This document shows positions 51,724 through 63,885 of a stretch of 64,000 bases of DNA, in pieces (position 1 is the stretch's first letter; each line of letters begins with the position of its first letter). Both the position numbers and the translations under genes were made by a program. The DNA is taken from assembly GCA_015698045.1 (NCBI GenBank), contig BLAL01000160.1, positions 682,001 through 746,000 on the forward strand. Reading direction: 5' to 3'. The notes beneath the pieces were generated by a model, which had not been told where the DNA came from, ran no database searches, and worked only from the letters and a program-made list of their open reading frames with translations. Origin of the DNA: Rhizophagus clarus (lineage: Eukaryota; Glomeromycota; Glomeromycetes; Glomerales; Glomeraceae).

Positions 51724-54700
51724 GGGAAAAATAGAATACGAGAAATTCATTTTAGTTTTTAAGGAAGAAAAAAAAATTTTTTTTTTTTCTGAAATTCCAA
51801 TTCCAATTAATAATAATTCCATTCAAGATTAGAAGATATATCAAACAAGTTTTAAACAATCGTTATTTGTTTGAATCAAATAAGTCAAAAAAAAAAAATA
51901 AAATAAAATAAAATAAAAATAAAAATAAAAAATAAAATAAAAAATAAAATAAAATAAAATAAAAAATAAAAAAAAAATTAAAACAAAAGAAAAACCAAAA
52001 AAAAAAAAAAAATTAGTAATAATCACAAGATATTACCGCGTAAAGTTTTATTTATATAAATTAAAACTTGTTATGTTGTGTACAAATACAAGTTTTAAAT
52101 CTTTTGTACACTTGTTCTATAACGAAAAGTCAAGTTTCAAAGAAAAACGTGTAATTTGTACTTAATTGGTACGAATTATGAACATTGAAAGATTTGTGAT
52201 ATAACACGCGCGCAGTATTTTTCTTCAATAGGTTACACAATGTGACAAACCAAGCCACTTATTTTTTTAACAATTATAACAATTAGTAACAAAGCCACCT
52301 AAAAAAAAAAAAAAAATATCCGTGGTGCTTAGTTTATTAAATAATAAAGTCATTGTATTATACTCATTATTAAGAAAGGGATTAAATGGCTTTAACCCTA
52401 TGAATTATTAGTTTTACGACTTGGCATTAGGCTTAGAAATATCGGAACCTCAAAGATCCTACTGCGGCCCAATCGGCAGGTGACAAATCGCAATTTGAAA
52501 TTTTATCCCTTGTGGTCAAATCGAATTATTATAACAAAATTCTCGGTTATAATCTTTTGCCAACGAACTTTAAATTTTTTTTAAAGAAATTCATTGTTAA
52601 ACTTTATTACCAAAGAGGCATAGTAAGCCGGGGGCTTTGGCTTACCGAGGCTTGGAATCATATAACTATTATAGCTAAGCCGGTCAATGTAAACCGTATC
52701 GAAAACTCTTAATTAAAATTAATTAAAATTCTTTTTTCATAATATATTTATTATAATTGTTATAAGTATTATTATTAAAGCCTTAAGAAAAACTTTGATG
52801 TTTTAATAGGTTAACCATTGTAATAAATAAGATTTCCTAATTAAGTCTCGTTCGTAAATTATTATATTTATTTATTTTTTGTAAAAAAAAAAAGGCCCTA
52901 AAAAAAGAATTCTATTCTATTCAATTATTTATTCCTGTTTGATTTTTTGTTTTTCACCGTGAATTTTCGACTATTTTCATGGTTTATTTTTTTCACTTTC
53001 GATATCCTTCATTCCCTTCTAATTGAAAAATATAGGCTTTGAAAAAGGCTGGCTTACTTTGATGAGGCGATTTTTTTTTTTTTTTTTTTTTTGAAAAAAA
53101 ATAAAAAACAAAACGACTTCTTTTTGCTTAGCTGTTCGTTAAAGAAGTACCCCCCAGCCGAACTAATTGTTAAAAAAAAAAACCTTAGCAGAATTATAAA
53201 TTGAAGCCGCAACTTTATATTTTATCACGTGAAAATTTTTAATGATTTTAAAGAAAATAAGTAAATAATATAAGTTTAGATTTTAATTGATCAAAATAAC
53301 GATAATAATTGGTGTACGTATGAGGAAATTTGATATTAATGCAATAAAAGAAATGTTTAAAAAACAACGAAACATTAGATAGATCAACCTCCAATTTCGA
53401 GATTTCAGCCACATTAATTTTTTTTTTTTTTTTTTAACAATAACGAACTTGTAAAAAACATGCCATTTAACAATAAGTTAATGAAAACTATGACAAAATC
53501 AATCTTACTTAGCCCTCACTATATAACTGTGCCGCTTTAAAGCCATCGTTATTGTTAAAAAACTTCCAACCTTGCCACATTTTTTTTTTTGCTAAGCTTC
53601 GTGGCTTACGAAAACTTTGATTCTGTTTATTTGTTTCATTATGTGTATATACTGTACATATTTTTCATATTGATATGGTTTTTTTTCATTTAATCTCTTG
53701 TTTTATTATTGTTTATGTTATTATTTGATTTGGTTAATCTTTTATAAAAAAATATATATATATATATTTTATTAAATTTGTTTCCGATTCCTCCTGATTG
53801 TGATTTATGTGATTACCAAGTTAAAAAAAAAGGTCGGTTGGCAGAATGAATTGTGATATAATCGCTGTGGCTCATTCATTACCTTTGCGCATTAACGCGT
53901 ATTCTCACGTGAAGTAAGAATTTCATATTTTATAATCATGTGAAGGTATGATTCGTCCCGAACTTGTTAATAATAATATCACAGATTTTACTAATAGGAA
54001 TCTCAAAACGTGGTCGTTATCAACACATTTTAAGTGGTGTTTTAATTTACAACTTGTGTATTCAAAACATTTCTGGTTCTGATTTACTGGCATAATTGCA
54101 TAATTGAAAATTGACTAAACCATAAGTTTTACATGGTTGAAGAAAGCTAAAGCGAAATTCAAAATCGTTCATTTTACAATATGTCTTACAACATTTCTTA
54201 CAAAATGTCTTACAACGTATAAGATCATTCTTAATAATCCAACACTTTTTCATATAACTGATAACCAAAGAATCGAATTATCTGTAGTTTACCTAATATT
54301 ATCACTTTTTACAATAGGAGTCCAATTTGTTCTATGGTGGCTATCATCTATAAACGACAATAGTCCGAAATTTGAAATCTTATTTATTTATATTGCGTAA
54401 CTTAATTTTTAAAGTATTTTTAAGGTATTTTGCTAAAGTATAATAATTGCCGCGCGAGCGGCAAAATTTTTTTTGCCACATTCGTGGAATTTTTATGGAT
54501 TTCCATGGAATTTTCGTAAAATTCATAAAAATTCTATGAAAACTAGTCCGAAATTTTATACTTTTATTATTGTTACTTATTAAAATTATCAAACTTTGAC
54601 CCGTAATATTAATTAAAATTCTTACTAAATTCTTTAAAATAAATCGATAGAAATGATCAGTACATGTTGCTCTATCATTTTATCGGTTTAATTTCTTCTT

Positions 54701-54811
54701 TTTACTATTTAATTTATAATTTATAAAGTTTGAAAGCCACATAATATTATTGTCGTTTATAAATGATAGCCACCATATTTTATTTAAAATTTTTGTCTTT
54801 AAAATTAAATT
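46886..54811. other. Gene-poor stretch, no gene seen
   Basis: Homopolymers, AAAT/TTTTA repeats (51250-51310, 51890-51975) and an ATT microsatellite (51329-51364). Small hairpins: ACTCAG/CTGAGT at 50275-50294, ACTCCG/CGGAGT at 50330-50350 and GTAAGCC/GGCTTAC at 52623-52645. A 12-bp tandem of CTTACAACATTT type is at about 54181-54217. The minus-strand frame at 48939-49280 and the plus-strand frames at 52512-52712 and 54137-54400 are the most protein-like, but none shows a domain, start context or splice partner. Confidence 0.5.
54447..54464. other. GC-rich GNRA-loop hairpin followed by T-run
   Basis: TTGCCGC and GCGGCAA form a perfect 7-bp stem with the tetraloop GCGA, a GNRA loop, and an AATTTTTTTT run follows at once. 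The shape recalls a bacterial intrinsic terminator, but the setting is eukaryotic. Repeats containing TCCGAAATTT on both sides (54362 and 54547) suggest it may belong to a transposon relic. Confidence 0.5.
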
Positions 54812-55672
54812 TCAAATATTTTCTCTTTTTTCCTTCTCTCTTTGATTCAGCACTTTCGCAAATTTTAAAGCTTGTTTAAAAGTAAAAGGATTTAACATTA
54901 CATCATCTTTACATAAATCATCTCTCAAAACCTTTAATTAAATTCACAGCCATACAACTTTACACATTGTTTTATTAATAGTAACCCTTTCAATCAAGAT
55001 TCACCACATTTGTTAGATTAAAATTGAGATCATTTATGGAATAATTGGAACGCTTATCTGATCGATTTTTGGATATTTATCATTGAAATCTTGTTTATAA
55101 TTTCGTAATTCATTAATTTCTACATTTTCCACATTAAAATTAAGTTCGATTGTGAAAACATTTTTAGAATATTTGGAACGGTTATTTGATCGATTTGTTG
55201 GGTGTTTATCATCGGTACCTTGTTTACAATTTCGTAATTCATCGTTGAAACTTCTATATTCTTCAGAAGTAAAATCAATATCGTTAATGAAAACATTCTT
55301 GGAATTTATTTGATCGGTTTGTTGGATGTTTATCTCGGAACTTTGCTTACAATTCCGTAATTCATTATTGAAACTTCTATATTCTCCACATTTGTTGGAA
55401 TTAAAATTAAGATCACTCGTGAAAGCATTTTTGGAATATTTGGAACGATTATTTATCGATTTGTTGGATGTTTATCGTTGATCAATTTCTTCATTATGAA
55501 TACCATCATTATCATTATCATCTTCTTTACATAGTTCTATAACTAAAATATGAATTTCCGCGAACCTTGTTCACGATTCGTAATTCATCTAGTTCTCCAC
55601 TTTTATTAAGATTAAAGTTTTTGAAATATTTGGAACGGTTTATTTGATCGGTTTGCCTGACGTTTATTATCT
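54812..55672 (-). pseudogene. Decayed repeat-encoding gene
   Basis: Read on the minus strand, 54938-54812 codes a protein-like tail (LNPFTFKQALKFAKVLNQRE, then Lys/Arg/Glu-rich to a stop). The DNA from 55672 to 55020 holds about five diverged copies of a 120-195-bp unit. Translated pieces share NNELRNCKQ, DKHPTNRSNNRSKYSKN and EEYRSFNDELRN blocks. Frameshifts and stops separate the pieces (for example at about 55470 and 55590), so no continuous frame remains. The original protein had Asn/Lys/Arg-rich tandem repeats; its family is unknown. Confidence 0.55.
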
Positions 55673-55686
55673 GGTTGAAAATGATA

Positions 55687-55834
55687 CAGTCTATATGTAT
55701 GATATAACGATGGAATTACATTTTTCCACCATATACTGTATAAGAGCATATAAATATCGGTATAATTTTGATATAACGATATTTTTTTCAAAATTTCATG
55801 AGTCTCGACGTATAGTTATATCGGAGTTTGACTG
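55687..55834. mobile_element. pogo/Tc1-type MITE, 148 bp, with TA duplication
   Basis: The left end starts CAGTCTATATGTATGATATA and the right end, reverse-complemented, starts CAGTCAAACTCCGATATAAC. TA flanks both sides (55685-55686 and 55835-55836). It belongs with the larger copy at 13741 and the partial copy at 6359. It lies at the edge of the decayed repeat-encoding gene. An open frame running through it is not a gene. Confidence 0.75.
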
Positions 55835-56153
55835 TATACAGTCCTTGAAAATTCCAAACAAGAAGATTTTTGAAATCTGTTGCAGTATGAGTATATACTC
55901 ATTCAATGAAATAACAATGAAATAATAAGCTTTGTTTCTTCATCTAAATTTTACTTTTTTTGTACAATTATCTCAATTTGTTTAATCATTCATTAATATT
56001 TTCGTTATTTTCGCCATAATACAAAAGTAAGTAAATAAAAATAAAGAATTAATGAATTTTCACCGATAAAAGGTTCATTTCAATTGAAGTGTTGTCTATA
56101 CTCGTATCGAATGATGTAGTTTAAAAATATTATAAGGGATTGAGTTTTTTTTT

Positions 56154-56678
56154 AGGGTATGGTTCATTTCACCGACAATCATTTCACCGACAGTCATTTT
56201 TGGGATACTAAATTTTTTTTTATAAAACTCATTAAATATCATATATTTTATTCTATAGTATAATCAAATAGTAACATTAACGTAATTATTTACATATGAT
56301 TTCTATTTTTATCTTTAACCATGATAAAACCATGAACATTATTTTAGGTTTATTACGAATAGAGGAAATAACTTCATTTTTTTTTAAAAAAAAAATGATT
56401 TTGATGAGAATAAAAAAGAATATGGTTTCAGTTGATGAAAATAAAAAGAGTTTTGAAGATGTGTATACAATATTATTTGAAAATAATTGTGTATACGTAA
56501 TAAAAAAAATTTTATGGTTATGTATTAGGGCAATAATAAAATTTTTTATTCGTTTAAAAAAATTTTTTTATAAATGTCGGTGAGATGACCTGTCGGTGAA
56601 ACGACCCTGTCAGCGAAATGTTTTGTCGGTGAAATGACTGTCTGGTGAGATGATTGTCGGCGAGTTAAACGTGACCCT
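56154..56678. mobile_element. Element with iterated CACCGACA ends, 525 bp
   Basis: The left end (AGGGTATGGTTCATTTCACC) carries two copies of CATTTCACCGACA. The right end, reverse-complemented, begins AGGGTCACGTTTAACTCGCC and carries about six copies with a spacing of 15-17 bp. T-runs lie just outside both ends. The mid-part contains an open frame of 95 codons (56296-56583) rich in Ile, Phe and Lys that ends in the right repeat array; I regard it as chance. No target duplication is certain. The arrangement fits a non-autonomous DNA transposon with arrays of transposase-binding sites; superfamily unknown. Confidence 0.65.
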
Positions 56679-59600
56679 TTTTTTAATGGTTAAAGTCTTG
56701 ACATATTTTTTGGATGAAAAGTCAGCTAAGCGTGAATTTGGTATTTTAGATTCGTAAAGTTGTAAATAAATTTGTAAGGTCAAGTATATATTTGTAAAAT
56801 TATGCGCATGAAAGTTTAAAGTCTGCTTTTTCTATTAGTTAATGTTCATAACTCATCGCTCATCGCTCATTCAGTCTCATCTGCCCATGAATTAGTTTTT
56901 ATTGACTCATTGCGAGTAAATTTTTCAAGTAAAACATCTCATTAGATCGTAAGTTGTATATAATTACATAATTCATAGTATTAGGTGAAGTATATCAAGC
57001 ACTAGAAATTATTCAGAAATTTGTTAACTTTGGTCGAAACTATATTTCACTTTAGTCTTTTTTTAGGGTTCATCCTCTTTAGGTTTCAGTAGTAATTTTT
57101 CGTGTAACACCATTCTTCTATTAATTATAATTCGTGAAATTCTCTATAATTCTCTATTTAAATTTCAGGACCAATTATATTTAAAATATTAAAAGACGAG
57201 TTCATACATTTTTCTAAATTTAGACGGTTAGGCATGTGATTTATTTAATTAAAGACTAATTTAACCGGCTAATGAGTAAATTTTACAAATTAACTTGTCC
57301 ATAATTCATATCCAATCAACATATTTTAATAAAATAAATTATTCAGTTCAAACCTTTTTAAAAAGTAACACCAACTTTTTTTTATTTTATTTTTCTTTTT
57401 TAAGAGAAGCTTATCCCGAGTTTTAGTTTTTTACAAGATTATTTGTAGGTGCGTAAATTCTCAGAGAATTCTGAGTTATTCAAGAATTATTCTCACGCTA
57501 TCATTGATAAAAAATTTAATTCATTCAGATACGTTAGTAAGTTTAACTCGTTATTGAATAAACAAATAAATAATAAATAATAAATAAATAAATAAATGAT
57601 GAATAATTTTTATAATTATATTATTATCAAATTAATAATTTCTGATACATTTACTTACTAACTCTAGTTTTAACTACAAAGAATTAAACGTAATAATAGT
57701 ATTTGCACAGCATACCACATATACTGTATATGGTGAGTGGAATAATCGTTACGATAGTAATACAAGGTTACAAGAGAACAAAGATTCAATCAATACTTTT
57801 CGTATACTTTCTTAATTTGTTTTAATTCGAATGACAAATTTTAATTAAATAATGCAAAATGCATTACGAATGTGCGATTTAAGGTTTTTTTTTGTCGGTC
57901 ATGTCCGATCCTATTTAACTATCGGTCAACACCGATTGGTAGATCCCGATCAAGTTTCGACAATTAGTATTAAAAATTGTAACTTTCGTTTTTAATAAAT
58001 AAATAAATAAAATAAATATGTATGCACGCATGTACCAATAATTTGTGTACTCACGATCCAGTTCTTTCTCTTCAGGTTTCACGGTTTAACATCAAAACCG
58101 AATCGGATCGAACCGACCAACCCCTGTTGTAATCATTGGATACAAAATTACCGAAATTTTATTTTTTTTATTTATTTATTTATTTATTTATTTTTTTTTT
58201 TTTGCAGAAAATAATGCGAAATAAGAAAAAAACAATGAAAATGCAAATTAGTGTTAGCGAATAATTAAATTATCACAAAAGTTAATCTTTCAATTAAAAC
58301 GTATGACCTAATACAATTAAATAAATGTTTTACTTATTATATAATATAGTTTGTTATTGATAACGTAATTCTCATTCTGCTTATATTTTATGTAAAGTTA
58401 TTTTTTTCTGGGACACGAAATGGGCTTGGCGACTATCGCGTGCACAGAGTGACTGTGTTTCGATATATGTACTGTGTCATGTTATCGATATTTTACATTC
58501 GATAAATGATTTGAATCCATATTCATAATATTTTCATTAGTTATGGATGTACTTATTATTAAACAACAAATTAAATAAAATAAAAAATCCTCCTCAATTT
58601 CTTTAAATCTACTTATTACTACATAAACAATAAAATCTATATCCGACAGGTCATGAGTCATGAGTCAATACTTCTTTCTACAAGATGTTAGTATAATTTG
58701 TGGGATTTGCGTTAGTGACATATAAAGTCGCAAATCTTTGGGATTCAAATAAGAAAAAGAATCATACTCCCATTTCTCCTCCGCTTCATGTTGTTATTGA
58801 AAAGTCATGTTAGTATAAACATAATTTGTGGGATTAGAAATAAATAAGGTCGTAAATCTTTGGGATTCGAATAAGAAAAAGAATTATACTTAAATTCTCT
58901 CCTTCGCTTCATATGGCTTCAAATCAAAATAAATTATATTATTAGGCGAGATCAGACCACACCAGCAAGAATTTTCACTACCGAAAGGTTTAAGTTAATC
59001 TTCCTGGTCCTTTTTAACGTTATAAACATATCACTCCCTTTATCTAGAGGCGATAAAATTATATTAACGCCAAGTCGGTAAATAATGTTATCAATTATTC
59101 ATTGAGATTGATTGTTTAAAAAATCGTTTTATAGGAGCGAAAATTTTTTCACATTGAGTAAATAACAGAAGGGTGAATTGGTTATGATATTCAAGAATGG
59201 GTAAAGGGACGTTCATTCTGCTTTCCTGATATACCATAACTTTTTCTTGACTGAGAATGAGAATCTCCAAGTTCATTCTGAATAAACAGAAGAAAACAAA
59301 AATTCATTAATATATATCAAAGAATAGAGAAAATTTTAATTCATTAATAATTATAAATATTACAGACTAGATAAAAATCATAAGATGATATTTCTTCAAC
59401 ATCAGAACATGTTACATGCAATATCCCACAATTCCAATCCAATAATCATTATTTCTAGTTGACGAATTGAAATACAGTATATTTGTTTCATCCATAGCAC
59501 CGTAGCAATGATATTTATGACCACATATATTAACGTAAAAAATCTTGTGAGACTCCTATAATGAACAATTCAAAATATTAAAATATCATTTTATTATAAT

Positions 59601-61207
59601 GTATGGTAGTACATTTTTTCTTCATGGGGTTATAATATTTCGATAATCGGATACTCTGGACTTTTTCTTTCATTTGAAGAGTGTGTATATATCCATATTA
59701 TTGTCGATTCACCCAGTTTCAGTTATGTCGAATTATGTTATCCACGTGAGTTATTATATAATAATTATCAATTAGTATTTTATTTCATTTATTTAAATTA
59801 AAAACAATATAATGTACATATATGTGATATTACTAGGAACGGGACCTTACGTTTAAGCAATTGTAATAATCAAATTTTTGCGTTTATAATAAAAAAAAAT
59901 TAAATTGTTTTCTAAATTGTGTTGTGTTTGATATTTTTCTTCAATTATCGTGAAGTTATTTTAGGCGGAATTATTGACAGAAGTCACAGTACGTATTCAT
60001 CATCAAAAGGTCTCTTTAAAATATTAAATAATATGGAAAATTTAAGAAATAAGTTGTATTCTGGGAAATCAAGGAATAACTTCATTATTTGATGATCGGA
60101 GCGATCATAATATAGATCTCCTTCACCACCATCTCCGGTAAAAAATTATGAAATTATTATACAAATATTTAACTTGCGTTTAACGTTGTTCTTTATATTT
60201 TTTTCATATATACTGAATTAATTAATAAAAATAAGAAAATAATAATAATAATGCTATATCGTAAAGAGATGAGTCATTGTTACGCATTTTTTAGTATTTC
60301 CTATTTTAGAACCCAAATCGTTCAGTAGTCGTTCAATCTTAATTATTTAACAATAATATATCAAAAGGTGCATGAAAAAAAGAAGAAAACATATGTGACG
60401 CAGCTACAGATTTTAATTATTTTTCGAGCAATGAGATTAATTTCGAAATGAAATATTGGTATTAACCTAGTATAGTGTGATATTCGTATCACAACATTCA
60501 GGGTCATACGAAATCCCATCAAAATCTCGACAAAAGAAACCAAGTATTTATGCATGTTTCGCCGCAATTAAGAGAATTATTCATGCTAAATTTCAACTAC
60601 TGTATGAGTAAATAATTGAAACAATACCTTTTTTTGGTAAACTTGTGGTATATATTCGTAAGATGAATGCAAAGGTGGCGAATGTGATATTGGTAATAAG
60701 TAAGGAACCACTAAATCCATTAAAGAGAGTATCAAAATGAGATTGAATAATTACACCACTAAAAGTTTTGTTGATCGATAAAGATATTAAAAAGGAAAAG
60801 TCTGAATTTAAGACTTTTTTTTTTATGGTTAAACGAGAATTTTATTAAAAGACTACTATTCTGAATCATAATACCTTGAAAAGAAAAGTAAAACTAATCA
60901 AATCCTAATAAACCATAATAATTTTAAGAATATCAAAAGACTAAACTAAAATGAAAAAGAAAATAAAATTCACGTCTTAGGCGAAAATAAAAGAAAAATA
61001 ATGGGAAAATAAAAGGATAATAAAAAGTAGCGCATCTATCCTCAATATAATCCTAAATATAAAACCACTTATTCTGAAACAAAATTAATTAGTTCATGTG
61101 ATCTTTGATTCTTAGAAACAAAGTTTCATCAGCCTACACTACTCATGGTAGAAGATCCGTATGTAATTAAATTAATTTTCGTAAGGTCTCTAAAAAAACT
61201 GCTAACG
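56679..61207. other. Gene-poor stretch, no gene seen
   Basis: Contains a diverged inverted CGGTC-rich pair (about 57891 and 58115), an ATTT repeat (58163-58202) and a 122-bp duplication (listed separately). Open frames at 59091-59276 and 60361-60567 have no supporting context. Confidence 0.5.
58685..58916. repeat. 122-bp direct duplication
   Basis: Two neighbouring units, 58685-58806 and 58807-58916, share ATGTTAGTATAA, AATTTGTGGGATT, CGYAAATCTTTGGGATTCRA, ATAAGAAAAAGAAT and CCGCTTCAT or TCGCTTCAT in the same order. Divergence and small indels show an old duplication. Confidence 0.7.
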
Positions 61208-61457
61208 TTAAGAACGAGACTTCTTACGGGACTTGTCCTTCTTGGCCTTTTTATCAGACTTCGTCTCTGGTATTTTCTTTTTTGAAGTCGAAGACTTTCT
61301 TGATAGTTTGGTTTGCACTGCTTCTTGAGAATTTAGTCTGCGTAATATTCTGACTACGTGACCTGTTCTTTCGCTGGGGAGGTTCGTTAAGATTCCACTT
61401 TAATTTAACGCTTTCCCAATCATCTGGAGTTTTTAATGCTACTTGTATGTCATTCAC
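61208..61457 (-). pseudogene. Gene fragment with Lys/Ser-rich tail, likely frameshifted
   Basis: On the minus strand, frame one reads a protein-like stretch (ALKTPDDWESVKLKWNLNEP, then PQRKNRSRSQ) without an ATG. Near 61330 a second frame takes over as the better candidate and runs to a TAA at 61208-61210, coding KKKIPETKSDKKAKKDKSRK and a final KSRS. No intron fits between them, so a one-base frameshift is the simplest reading. The basic tail could be a nuclear or nucleolar targeting segment. Family unknown. Confidence 0.4.
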
Positions 61458-62533
61458 GTTTCAAAAAACCCAATCAATTTTCTTTCTTTTCTAGCGTGGT
61501 ATTTAAGACAATGTATATAATTAGTAAACAATTAGTGAATCTGTACCAAAAATGGGAGATTAGCATCCTAAAAAGAAAATCGGTTGAAGACAAAATTTCA
61601 TGTATACTTTTAAAAAATACAAGAATAATTTCTTGTTATTAGTATTATATTTGTCATCAATAAAATTCAATTTTACTTCGTATAAGTTAGCCTATCTAAA
61701 CTTATGTAAATTAAGTAAAATAATTTTTTAGTATTTAAATAAGAAAATATTATTTATTCCGGTTTAACTAAACGAAAAGGATATGAAATACTCTTATGAT
61801 TAAAAACAAAATTAGTAATCCTAAGTCGTAATATGATCAGTATATAGTTACTTATAATCATATGCTTTATACTGGTTAAAAGAATTTAAAAATATATGGT
61901 TTTTTTTTATAATATTGTATTTTAATTAAATGTGTTTTTTTTTATATATAAAAAAAATCTTATAAAAATATTTTTTTTCAAATGATTGAACAATTAAAAA
62001 AAATTTTATACATGATAGAATAAATTCTATTTTTTGTTAATAAAATTTTTTTGCATAATTAAATTGATAATAAATAATTATCTAAGGTTTAATTTTTTTG
62101 AATAATTAAAAGAAAAATACAATAAAAAAATTCTTTTTTATTAAATTAAATTCAGTTGACGTTGGCTGTATTCCGGTTGCCGATCATCTATCTGGACCTG
62201 GTTTAATTATAAATTTATTCATAATCTACATAATTTGGTTTCAGGTTAAATAAATTTAAAATTTTTAATTATAAATAAATATAAAAATTTATATGACTTG
62301 CTCTGTAAAATCGATAATTTCTACTGTATTATTATTAATATTATCATGTTTTTGGAAATTCTTTGTAAAAGAATTAAGTAAACAAGATGTATAAGTAATT
62401 GACGTACTTTCTATGCCATTTTTTTGTAGTCATAGATAGTATGATCGATCAAACTCGATCAATCATGTTTGATCGACCAATTTAATCGATCAAATAGTAA
62501 TCGCCATATTAAATTTTAAATTAAGTAAATTAA
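61458..62533. other. Intergenic, left flank of the Harbinger-like element
   Basis: AT-rich without a gene. It ends with repeated GATCGA/GATCAA motifs (listed separately) and the TAA at 62531-62533 that abuts the element. Confidence 0.5.
62468..62494. repeat. GATCGA inverted repeat cluster
   Basis: TTTGATCGA (62468-62476) and TCGATCAAA (62486-62494) form a perfect 9-bp inverted repeat with a 9-bp spacer. Two more GATCAA copies precede it from 62443. It lies 40 bp outside the transposon terminus. Confidence 0.55.
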
Positions 62534-62662
62534 GGCCGTTCCCAAGCACCTCCCTCAATGTAATTGGCTAGTGATTGAAATGGTGCACAAGCTTTACGAT
62601 CAATTGAAATATAAATGGAGATCAGTGCTTGAGCAATTTCTATCTCTATCTCTCTTTTTATC

Positions 62663-63771
62663 ATGCGTAAAGCTAATAAAAAAAAGACTTTGGCTCCGGT
62701 TCCAGCTATTCATACCCCACCTTTTACAAACTTAACAAATAATTTGCCTTTGCAACAAAAACAACGAACTAATATTTTATCACAACAATACCAAATGAAT
62801 AATTCGTCATTATTGCAACAAAATAATTTGTCATTACAACAACTGCAACAACTTCAGTATGATACCACTGACTCTTTAAATGATACAACAAGATACGAAA
62901 TGGTAAAAAATTATTCTTTTATTATAAAATATAATATCAGATATTGTATCGTGTCAATAATAATATGATTTTTTTTTAGGTGGCTTTGCCTTCTCATATT
63001 GTGCATCATGATAATTCACAATTTTCTAATGTAGTTGCTTCTACTGCTATAGTTACTGAATCAAGTTCTATTCCAATCTCTACTCATATTACCCCACCCA
63101 CTAATAAAATTAACCGATGGGTTTCATCAGAAGTTCGTATGCTCATTGAACAAGCAGGAAAACATCAGCAAGCATTACAACGAGCGAAGGATCCAAGGGA
63201 GAAAGGAAGAATATGGGATAAAATTATATCTACAATTCAAAACTCTGATATGGCAAGTTCATCTTTAAAGGAGCGTACAAAGGCGTCCATTCAACAAAAA
63301 TGGGACTCCCTCCTTCAGAAATATCGTGATATTAAGGATAAAATTTCAAGGACTGGCGAAGAACCTATCCAAAATGAGTGGGAATTCTTTCGTGACATGG
63401 ATGAATATTTAAAAGAAGATCCAAGTATCACGGCACCCATTATTGTCGATTCAATTCATGGAGTCAAACATAAAATTCAAAAACCTGAAAATCAAGATGA
63501 AGAGGTATTTTGTTTAATTATTTATTTATACATTATCTGATTTGACTAAATTTTATTATAACTTATATAGAATAATATTAAAAAACGAAAAAATTCACGC
63601 TCTGCTGATGAAGAAAAGGCAAATGTAGAAGAGTTTCGGTCTTTTATTAAAGAACAAACTGAAACCATTACTGAAATCATGAAAAATCAATTCCTTCATG
63701 CTTCAGAGATTCAGCAAAGACAGCATAGTGAACAAATGGAAATCTTCAGACAATTTTTAAACAAGTTTTAA
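62663..63771 (+). CDS. Myb/SANT-like (trihelix) DNA-binding protein, 321 residues
   Basis: Three exons, 62663-62902, 62980-63504 and 63571-63771, join in phase 0 (donors GTAAAA and GTATTT, acceptors TTTTTAG and TATAG). Residues 1-80 are Gln/Asn/Leu-rich. Residues 126-224 form a Myb/SANT-like or trihelix domain with the spaced tryptophans W127, W159, W188 and W214 and the typical IQQKWDSLLQKYRDIKDKI helix. Residues 265-318 are a predicted amphipathic helix or coiled coil (EEFRSFIKEQTETITEIMKN) suited to oligomer formation. In PIF/Harbinger elements such a protein binds the transposon ends and brings the transposase to the nucleus; position 130 bp inside a GGCC terminus fits that role. A domesticated host gene is the alternative. 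Confidence 0.85.
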
Positions 63772-63885
63772 CTAATAGATTGAATAATTAGTAATCTATG
63801 TAGTAATAATAATCATGTATCTTAGTAAGTGAACAAATAATATTATTTTATAAGCGTAAACCTACTACAAATTATATAATACATT

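Noticed and set aside
56296-56583. Plus-strand frame of 95 codons
   Set aside because: It lies inside the CACCGACA-ended element and ends in its right repeat array; composition follows the AT-rich core.
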